From Streptomyces sp. NBC_01497 (GTDB lineage: Bacteria > Actinomycetota > Actinomycetes > Streptomycetales > Streptomycetaceae): 64,000 bases of DNA. The stretch spans positions 4,340,001 through 4,404,000 of the forward strand of contig NZ_CP109427.1 of NCBI RefSeq assembly GCF_036250695.1. The letters run 5' to 3'. Numbering within the stretch: the first letter of the stretch is position 1; every line of letters begins with the position of its first letter. Shown here piece by piece: positions 58,319-64,000 of this stretch. The notes under the pieces are model-generated. The model searched no databases and was not told the origin of the DNA. It worked only from the letters and a program-made list of their open reading frames with translations. The position numbers and the translations under genes were made by a program.

Positions 58319-60841
58319 TCAGCCGATCCTGTCGGTCAGGCCGACGGACAGGTAGGTCGCCTGGCGCTGGTCCTTCTCGTTTCGCCAGGGTTGGATGAGT
58401 TCCAGGAGCGTGCTGGTCTTCGGGTCGATGATCACTTCAGTGGTGTCGGCGCCGCCGTGCAGGGCCAACTCCGTCCCACTGCGGCCGGCGCTGTCTTTGA
58501 CGGTGCCGACGACGCTCACACCCTTCAGTTGGGCAAGTGCCCTGAACAGCCCGCTGCGCAGTTCTGGACTGGCGGGGGAGTCGGCGAGCAGGGTGCTTGC
58601 CTGCGCGAAGCCGAGCGTGCCAGTGCCCTCGTCCCCACCCGCGGGTTCCTTCGGCGTGTTCTCGATCTGCCGGAGCAGCAACGCCGGGTTCGTGGGCAGG
58701 CGGTCCAGGGCGTTCCAGCCAAGGCGCCTCGGGCCGATCTTCCAGCCGGGGGACCGCATCGTGCGGAGGGTCTTGCCGGCGACGACGTAGGCGGATTCCA
58801 TCGACCGCGAGGTGTACACGTCGTGGGTCTTGAAGTGGGTCTTCCAGTACTTCCCCGAGCCGGTCGGCTGAGTGGCGGCGACCTTGGCGACGTTGTTCAA
58901 GAAGACCGACGCGGACTGCGCCCGCGTCCCGGACTGCGCAGCGGCGGAGTCCCCTCCCACGTTCACGTACGTCACCACGGCTCCGACCGCGACCGCGGTG
59001 ACAGCAAGGACGGCGATGGCGGCGACGCGGTGGCGCTTCCAGAACGATGCCCATACGGCGCCCTTGCGCGCGTCCTGGTGCGGGCTCTGCCACCTGGTTC
59101 CTTCGACCGGCTCCTGCCCCGGCCCCGGTGCCTCGACCGCACCGTTGATCTTCGTTCCTTCGATCCAGACATCGGTGATGTTGCGTGTCGCTGCGATGTC
59201 GGCGGTGGGGTCGCCGTGCACCAGCACGGCGTCGCTGCGTAGTCCTGCTCCGACGCGTCCGCGGTCGTTGAGGGCGAAGGTGTCAGCCGTGAGGGCAGTG
59301 GCAGAGGCGATCGCCTCGGCGGGGGAGAGTCCCGCGTCGACGAGGAGTTCGAGTTCGTGGTGGAGGGAAGCGCCGTGCGGCGGTGACCACGGTATTCCGG
59401 GTGCGGCGTTGGCGTCCGTGCCGGCCAGGATCCTGATACCGGCCCGGTGGAGGCGGCGGACGTTTTCGCGTGCCGCGGCGTAGTCCGCGTCGCCCCGGGT
59501 CCGGGCCATTGCCTCCATCATCACGAGCGTGGGAACGACGGCCATCGAGCCGGCCAACGCCGCAATGTCGTCTTGACTGAGGAGTCCGTCCATCGGCACG
59601 TGCGTGAGGATGTCCACGTTGGCAGCCGCCGCATCGCGGTAGGCGGTGAGCGACGCGGCGTGCGCGACGACTCGGAGACCGTTGCGGTGCGCCTCGGCGA
59701 CGATGGCTTTCGCCGTGTCGACCGAGAGTCCCGCGGGAGGGGGGCCATCCAGGATGACCTTCACGTAGTCCACGCCGTCCTCGACCCGGCGCGCGACGAA
59801 CGAGGCGGCGTCGTCGGGTGACGTGATGAGGCCGTCCTTCGGGAAGTTCGGAAGCTCGGCGTGGTGGCCGTGCGGACCGGTGGCGGGAGTGCCCGCGGTG
59901 CGCAGGTCGGCGACGCCGGGCTGATGCCGCATGGCGCGGGCGAACTGGGCCGGCCAGGTGGCCATGTCGAGGGCCGTGGTCGCGCCCCACTGGGCGAGGG
60001 ATGCCAGGTCGGCGCGGCCTCGCACGGTGTGGGTGTGCGCATCGATGAGCCCTGGCAGGAGTGTCGCACCGGAACCGTCCACGACGACATCGGCACGGAC
60101 CGCCGGATCGCCGTTCTCGAACACGGTCGAGAACGAGACGTCCTGGGGTTCGGTGAGGCGTGTTCCGTCGAAGACGCGTACGCCCGTGATGGTCGTCGTC
60201 ACTCGTTTCGCGGCCTTGCCGGCCCACGCTCCCACTTCCGCGAGACGGCGCTTGACGAGGAGGACCACGGCCACGATCCCGGCGAGCGTGATCAGAAAGG
60301 CGACGGGCTTGTGGATGATCAAGAAGGTGGACGTGGGGAGCGTGAAGGCGAGCGTGATCGTCGTGAGGGCGTTCACCAGGAGGGCGCTTCCGAGCACCGC
60401 TGTCGGAGCTTGCCAGAGCCGGCGTTCGAAGTCGTTGGCGGGTGTCGGTGAGTCGCCGTTGCGTCGCCTGGCGAATCGCATCACGGTCATCAGCAGGGGC
60501 CGTTTGGCCATCGCCGATATCAGCAGCACGATGCCGACGGGGCCGACGAGCACGGCTTCCTGGATCTTCAGGACGAACGGATTCTCGCCGCTCGCGACGA
60601 AGACGAGCAGACCGATGCCGTAAGCGAGTGCCGCAAGGGCTCCGATCGGGTCGAGCTTCTTGCGGACCGGCCACTGAATCAGGACGAACAGCGCCGGGAT
60701 CGCGGTCCCGATGACGAGAGCCGGTACAACTCCGCCGACCAGCGGCGGGAGCAGGATGAACGCGAGGGTCGGTAGACCCACGTTCACCACCGCGAGGACG
60801 GTGATCCGGAGGACGAGCGCTCGCATCGATGGCTTGGGCAC
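58319..60841 (-). CDS. Fusion: VC0807-like membrane domain + amidohydrolase + CU044_5270-like domain
   Basis: An 840-residue three-part protein. Residues 1-200 hold about six membrane helices of VC0807-like type (LIQWPVRKKLDPIGALAALA; FLIIHKPVAFLITLAGI). Residues 215-575 are a complete amidohydrolase with metal ligands His269 and His271 (LIDAHTH), Lys361, His394, His414 and Asp476 (AGTDAN), so hydrolytic activity is expected. A single membrane helix (605-627) leads to a 210-residue tail like CU044_5270 proteins (NPALLLRQIENTP; LLELIQPWRNEKDQ), which normally occur beside sigma factors. The frame is continuous, with no sign of a frameshift. It is divergent from a MarR gene that probably controls it. 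The substrate is unknown. Confidence 0.85.
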   Translation of the reverse strand: MPKPSMRALVLRITVLAVVNVGLPTLAFILLPPLVGGVVPALVIGTAIPALFVLIQWPVRKKLDPIGALAALAYGIGLLVFVASGENPFVLKIQEAVLVGPVGIVLLISAMAKRPLLMTVMRFARRRNGDSPTPANDFERRLWQAPTAVLGSALLVNALTTITLAFTLPTSTFLIIHKPVAFLITLAGIVAVVLLVKRRLAEVGAWAGKAAKRVTTTITGVRVFDGTRLTEPQDVSFSTVFENGDPAVRADVVVDGSGATLLPGLIDAHTHTVRGRADLASLAQWGATTALDMATWPAQFARAMRHQPGVADLRTAGTPATGPHGHHAELPNFPKDGLITSPDDAASFVARRVEDGVDYVKVILDGPPPAGLSVDTAKAIVAEAHRNGLRVVAHAASLTAYRDAAAANVDILTHVPMDGLLSQDDIAALAGSMAVVPTLVMMEAMARTRGDADYAAARENVRRLHRAGIRILAGTDANAAPGIPWSPPHGASLHHELELLVDAGLSPAEAIASATALTADTFALNDRGRVGAGLRSDAVLVHGDPTADIAATRNITDVWIEGTKINGAVEAPGPGQEPVEGTRWQSPHQDARKGAVWASFWKRHRVAAIAVLAVTAVAVGAVVTYVNVGGDSAAAQSGTRAQSASVFLNNVAKVAATQPTGSGKYWKTHFKTHDVYTSRSMESAYVVAGKTLRTMRSPGWKIGPRRLGWNALDRLPTNPALLLRQIENTPKEPAGGDEGTGTLGFAQASTLLADSPASPELRSGLFRALAQLKGVSVVGTVKDSAGRSGTELALHGGADTTEVIIDPKTSTLLELIQPWRNEKDQRQATYLSVGLTDRIG

Positions 60842-60868
60842 AGGGACAACCTTTCCATTGCCTTTCCA

Positions 60869-60901
60869 GAAAGCTTCCTAGAATCTATAGCACAAGCTTT
60901 C
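60869..60901. promoter_or_regulatory. Inverted repeat in the amidohydrolase/marR divergent promoter
   Basis: GAAAGCTT and AAGCTTTC, perfect eight-base arms 17 bases apart, around an AT-rich core (CCTAGAATCTATAGC) that could hold both promoters. It lies 28 bases from each flanking start codon, where a MarR dimer would block both. Confidence 0.6.
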
Positions 60902-60929
60902 AGAGAAGCCAATGTGGTAGTCTGGGCCC

Positions 60930-61433
60930 GTGAAGGACGACAGGAAGCCCGCGAGCGTCGAAGAGTCGGCTCTGCGCTCGGCCGTACCCGATGACCAGCT
61001 CACCTCGGGGTCGGTGGAGTTCATGCGGCGCATCGTGCGTCTTGCAGGGATGCTCAATGGGGTCCTCGAACCCGAGCTCGCGGCCGCGGGCCTGGCTCGG
61101 GCCGAGTACGACATCCTGACGACTCTTCTGTCAGCTCCATCTGACGACCGGCTCCGCCCCACCGACCTCGCCCGACGCTCCGTCCTGACCTCAGGAGGGA
61201 CGAGCAACGCGCTGCGCAGGCTGGAAAAGCAGGGTCTGGTGGTCCGCGAGAAGAGCGACTCCGACGGCCGCGGAACGTGGGTGGCACTGACCGAGGAAGG
61301 GCGCAGGGTAGTCAGGGCGACGGCGCAACGCGTCATACGCAAGACATCGGATCTGCTCCGCCCTGCGGAGCAGCATCTGCCCGAGGCGAACGAGATGCTT
61401 CGGGCCCTGGCGGCGGCCATCGACGGTCGCTGA
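60930..61433 (+). CDS. MarR-family transcriptional regulator
   Basis: A 167-residue winged-helix regulator. GLARAEYDILTTLLSAPSDD leads to the DNA-binding helices LRPTDLARRSVLTSGGTSNA and LRRLEKQGLVVREKSDSDGR, and the wing continues to WVALTEEGRRVV; long end helices dimerise. The GTG start has no strong ribosome site. It faces the three-part amidohydrolase gene across an 88-base promoter with an inverted repeat, so it most likely represses that gene and itself until a ligand binds. Confidence 0.88.
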   Translation: MKDDRKPASVEESALRSAVPDDQLTSGSVEFMRRIVRLAGMLNGVLEPELAAAGLARAEYDILTTLLSAPSDDRLRPTDLARRSVLTSGGTSNALRRLEKQGLVVREKSDSDGRGTWVALTEEGRRVVRATAQRVIRKTSDLLRPAEQHLPEANEMLRALAAAIDGR

Positions 61434-61935
61434 CAATTCCGCGCGGCCCGATCGAACCGGTGCAGGAGACCTCGGCCATTCCGCATCCGTCATCTCACTC
61501 GGATATCAGCCTGCCTGCCTCCCCGGAGCGATCGAACCAAACCGCGCTCCGAGGGGGCGTCTCCTTTCAACGCGTGAAGACCTGGAAGTGTTGGAGCGAT
61601 CCCGACCACGAGGCGAAGAAGGCCCGTATCGAGCCCCTCTACGCCATCGCCGAGGACGAGGTCGTCCCAAGAACGGTGAGTCGCTGTTGTCGTTCCGGCC
61701 ATGAGGGGTGGGCTTCGAACCGGGGTTCCCGATCGGGTGGTCACCGTGGGTTCAGCGCATAGAGGTGGGGCCTTCTGACAGCTCGTTGGTGTCGAATCAC
61801 CGAGCAACGTCAGGAGGCCCGGGTGTCGGAGTGTTCCGTGCGGATGGCCGGTCGGCCCAGTTCGGTCACTCCGGGGTGTGACTATCTGGCTCACCGGTTC
61901 GGAAACGCTGCCGGCAGCGGCGTTATCCGCCGGAC
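61434..61935. other. Remnant zone between marR and IS fragment
   Basis: Apart from the IS630-type fragment, it contains no intact gene. The stretch 61760-61930 resembles the flank of an insertion (CGTTGGTGTCGAATCACCGA and GGTGTGACTATCTGGCTCAC), but no clean terminal inverted repeats could be paired by eye. Confidence 0.4.
61547..61669 (+). pseudogene. IS630-family transposase fragment
   Basis: About 41 codons read LRGGVSFQRVKTWKCWSDPD and then HEAKKARIEPLYAIAEDEVV. This matches the region of IS630-type transposases just before the first catalytic Asp (SFQxxKTWKxxxDPDxExKKxR). The DNA-binding part before it and the DDE core after it are missing, so it is a dead remnant. Confidence 0.65.
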
Positions 61936-62175
61936 ATGACGGACACGGAGTGGGCGGTGGCGCGGCCGTTGCTGCCGGTGCCGGGCTGGATGCGGGGCCA
62001 GGGCGGGCAGCCGGAAGCGTACTGCCACCGGGCGAGACTGGACGCGGTCCGCTACCTGGTCGACAACGGCATCAAGTGGCGGGCGATGCCCGCCGACTTC
62101 CCTCCCTGGCACCGCGTCTACGCGTTCTTCCGCCGCCGGCGCGACCACGGCCTGACCCGGGAGTTCCCACGACCG
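61936..62175 (+). pseudogene. IS5-type transposase N-terminal fragment, frameshifted
   Basis: It starts MTDTEWAVARPLLPVPGWMR and runs through YLVDNGIKWRAMPADFPPWH and RVYAFFRRRRDHGLTREF, the typical front of IS5/DUF4096 transposases. One extra C at about 62166 then shifts the frame; ignoring it restores HDRLRSR. The element breaks off near 62175, where RHS sequence of the opposite strand begins. No catalytic core remains. Confidence 0.8.
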
Positions 62176-62862
62176 GCTGCGCAGCCGGGGTCGAGCCACA
62201 TGATGGGGTTGGAGACGTAGGTGGCCGGGTTGGGCGCGGGGGTGAGTCCGAGTGGGTCAGGGGTGAGGTAGCGGGCGGTTTCGGGGTCGTAGTGGCGGAA
62301 GTAGTTGTAATGGAGGCCGGTTTCAGGGTCGTAGTACTGGCCGGGAAAGCGCAGTGGGGTGTAGGCAGTACTGTCCGCTGCCCAGGCGGTGGTGCCCCAC
62401 AGGGTGCTGCGCGTGTGCCAGGCGACGTCGCCCTGTTCGTCGATGAGTTCGCTCGGGGTGCCGACGAGGTCGGTAATGATGGCGAAGAAGCGTGAGTCGA
62501 TCTCGTCTTGGGACGCATCGGCCGCGCCGATGCGTTCCGTCTGAGCGAGCGGGCGCAGGCTTTGATGGTCCCAGGTGAGGGTGACGGGGGCGGGCAGGTC
62601 GGGCGAGGTGGTGCTCTGTTCGCAGAGGGTGGTGCCGTCCCAGGTGAAGTCGACGCGTTCGACGACGCTTTCCCCGTCCGCTGCGAGGCGCAGCTTCGCG
62701 GTACGGCGGCCGACCGGGTCGTACGTGTAGCGCCAGCGGGTGCCGTCCGGTGCGAGGACCGAGGTGAGGCGGTCCTCGGCGTCCCATTCGTACCGCCAGG
62801 TGTCCGGTTTGCGGGACAGCCGGGTCTTCTGGCGGAGGGTGACGCGGCCGAGGGCTTTTCTT
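62118..62862 (-). pseudogene. RHS repeat core fragment, no start and no toxin tail
   Basis: Read leftward, a frame of about 248 codons stays open from the tRNA fragment to a TAG at 62118. It encodes RHS/YD repeats (WRYEWDAEDRLTSVLAPDGT; YTYDPVGRRTAKL) and the RHS-associated core (PLRFPGQYYDPETGLHYNYF; RHYDPETARYLTPDPLGL; NPIMWLDP). After WLDP it runs into the IS5-type fragment (by about 62175), so the variable toxin is gone. Every Val before the core is GTC and no ATG, GTG or TTG start exists, so it cannot be translated alone. It is the 3' part of a polymorphic-toxin gene cut at the attachment site. Confidence 0.8.
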
Positions 62863-62906
62863 TGGAGCGGGTGACGAGAATCGAACTCGCGCTCTGAGCT
62901 TGGGAA
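62863..62906 (-). other. 3' half of tRNA-Gly(CCC), likely attachment site
   Basis: Read leftward, 44 bases match a tRNA from the anticodon loop (TTCCCAA) through the 3' anticodon stem, variable loop, T-arm (GCGAGTTCGATTCTCGT) and acceptor 3' strand CACCCGCTCCA, including CCA. The 5' half is absent: no GCGGGTG or D-arm precedes it. Such half-tRNAs are the att copies left by site-specific integration of genomic islands and integrative elements. The RHS fragment begins immediately after CCA. Confidence 0.75.
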
Positions 62907-63160
62907 TCACCGTTACCAGCTGCGGCAACCTGCTGTCTGACCTGCGCAAAGAGCCTCGTATGGGGTTTCTCCCGCAGCCCCGTGAATGCCCGTGGTGGCC
63001 AGTGTTGTCCGCTCTGAAGGGCACGTGGTCCCGCCTGGGGATGGCAGCCGTGCTTGCCGTCATGCTGACCGCTGGTGACAAAGCGTCGGCGGACCGTGGA
63101 CCATTCCCGGTGGACGTTTCACGACGTGCCAAGTCCGGCAGGAGGGCCAACGGGATTCGT

Positions 63161-64000
63161 TCATGGATGCGAGGTCGGAGGCGCAGGGCTCCGTGGTACC
63201 CGCACACGGAACCGGGTCCGACCCGGTCGACTGTCGAGTTCTGTGGTGCCCTGATGGGCCGCGACCACTGCGGCCACGATTGCCAGGCCGAGACCGGTGC
63301 CGCCCTCAGCGCGGGTGCGGCCCTGGTCGGCGCGGGTGAAACGTTCGAAGATGTCGGGTTGCAAGTGCTCCGGCACGCCCGGCCCGGTGTCGGTGATATC
63401 CATGCCGATCGTGCGGTCTTCCTCGGTGATACGCAGGGTGACCTCGGTGCCCGGGGGCGTGTGCGTATACGCGTTGGCCAGCAAGTTCGCGATCACCTGG
63501 TGCAGCCGGTGCGCGTCCCCTGTCAGCGTGACCGGGTCCTCGGGCAGTTCCAGACGCCATCGGTGCCTGGGCGCGGCAGTACGCGCGTCGCTCATGGCGT
63601 CCAGCGCAAGCCGGGTGAGGTCGACGGTGTCCCTGGCCAGCGGTCGTCCGGCGTCTAGCCGGGCCAGCAGGAGCAGGTCGTCGACGAGGCCGGTCATCCG
63701 CTCGCTCTCGGAGAGGATGCGTTCCAGGGCGTGGCTTACGTCCTCGGGAACCGCCCCGGGGTGGCGCAGTGCCAGTTCGGCGTGTGCGCGCACGGTGGCC
63801 ACGGGGGTACGCAGCTCGTGGCTGGCGTCCGCCGCGAAGAGCCGGAGCCGCTCCTCGCTCGCCTGCCGCCGCCGCAGTGCGTCCCCGACGTGGCCGAGCA
63901 TGCGGTTGAGTGCGGTGCCGACCTGCCCGACCTCGGTGCGCGCGTCGGTGTACGGGACCGGCCCGGGCATGGCGACGTCACCGCTGGCCAGGGGACGCCG
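63161..64000 (-). CDS. Sensor histidine kinase, 5' end outside the window
   Basis: The visible 280 codons cover a HAMP-like end (VGQVGTALNRMLGHVGDALR), the HisKA dimer helix with the phosphorylated His in FAADASHELRTPVATVRAHA, and the ATPase domain with N box VIANLLANAYTHTP, G1 DTGPGVP, F box IFERFTRAD and G2 GGTGLGLAIV. It is an OmpR-partner-type membrane sensor that phosphorylates a response regulator, probably encoded upstream, outside the window. The frame is open to the window edge. It ends about 250 bases from the tRNA fragment; that gap (62907-63160) shows no gene. Confidence 0.9.
   Translation of the reverse strand, partial: RRPLASGDVAMPGPVPYTDARTEVGQVGTALNRMLGHVGDALRRRQASEERLRLFAADASHELRTPVATVRAHAELALRHPGAVPEDVSHALERILSESERMTGLVDDLLLLARLDAGRPLARDTVDLTRLALDAMSDARTAAPRHRWRLELPEDPVTLTGDAHRLHQVIANLLANAYTHTPPGTEVTLRITEEDRTIGMDITDTGPGVPEHLQPDIFERFTRADQGRTRAEGGTGLGLAIVAAVVAAHQGTTELDSRPGRTRFRVRVPRSPAPPTSHP

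Noticed and set aside
61440..62220. An intact insertion sequence
   Set aside because: Both transposase pieces are truncated, one is frameshifted, and no matching terminal inverted repeats or target duplication could be found.
62508..63658. Forward open frames crossing the tRNA fragment and the histidine kinase
   Set aside because: They run antisense to the RHS fragment, the tRNA half and the kinase and owe their openness to them.

Overview
The window is very GC-rich, with G or C at almost every third codon position, GTG and TTG starts, and few T-tracts after hairpins. The gene families (SARP regulator, gamma-butyrolactone-receptor-like TetR, LAXTG wall anchor, WXG-type secretion substrates, DUF1906 and SPW-repeat proteins) point to a streptomycete, almost certainly Streptomyces. 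All calls come from reading the sequence. No database search was run.

Region 1 (1-12.6 kb): a GNAT acetyltransferase; a siderophore pair (lysine/diamine N-hydroxylase and a ferric-siderophore lipoprotein under a clear iron box); an Ala/Pro-rich exported protein; a SigE-family sigma factor overlapping a small membrane protein; a glycosyltransferase; an XRE/DUF5753 regulator; an acyltransferase-3; a zinc alcohol dehydrogenase; and a Na+/H+ antiporter. Region 2 (12.6-29 kb): two methyltransferases, an SPW-repeat membrane protein, a secreted S53 protease, a ProP-like MFS carrier, a DUF4386 protein, an NCS2 purine/pyrimidine permease coupled to a 61-residue protein, a DUF4232 lipoprotein, a short UvrA paralogue, a small exported protein, a winged-helix protein with a zinc-knuckle-like tail, and a SLAC1/TehA-type carrier.

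Region 3 (29-46 kb): a large exported amidase with FG-GAP-like repeats; a DUF2786 protein; a cassette of FAD monooxygenase, TetR and MFS exporter with a palindromic operator in the divergent promoter; a phytase-like exported protein; a DUF1707 protein; an FeS-type (PhrB-class) photolyase; a Ser/Thr kinase; and two small proteins, one of which seems to start at ATC. Region 4 (46-52 kb): a three-gene operon (DUF1906 protein, Tat-exported protein, three-helix membrane protein) faces a small SARP gene. Four heptamers spaced exactly 11 bp apart lie in front of the operon, the classical layout of a SARP binding site. A gamma-butyrolactone-receptor-like TetR gene lies just beyond the SARP gene.

Region 5 (52-64 kb) becomes an accessory region: a HAD phosphatase with an internal duplication, a LAXTG protein, a second copy of the three-helix membrane protein, a WXG-type secretion pair, an 840-residue fusion of a VC0807-like membrane domain, an amidohydrolase and a CU044_5270-like domain next to a divergent MarR gene, then a scar of IS630 and IS5-type fragments and an RHS core fragment. 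The RHS fragment abuts the 3' half of a tRNA-Gly(CCC), a likely attachment site. A sensor kinase runs off the right edge. The strongest leads for something new are the SARP-box/DUF1906 operon, the tripartite fusion, and the tRNA/RHS junction.
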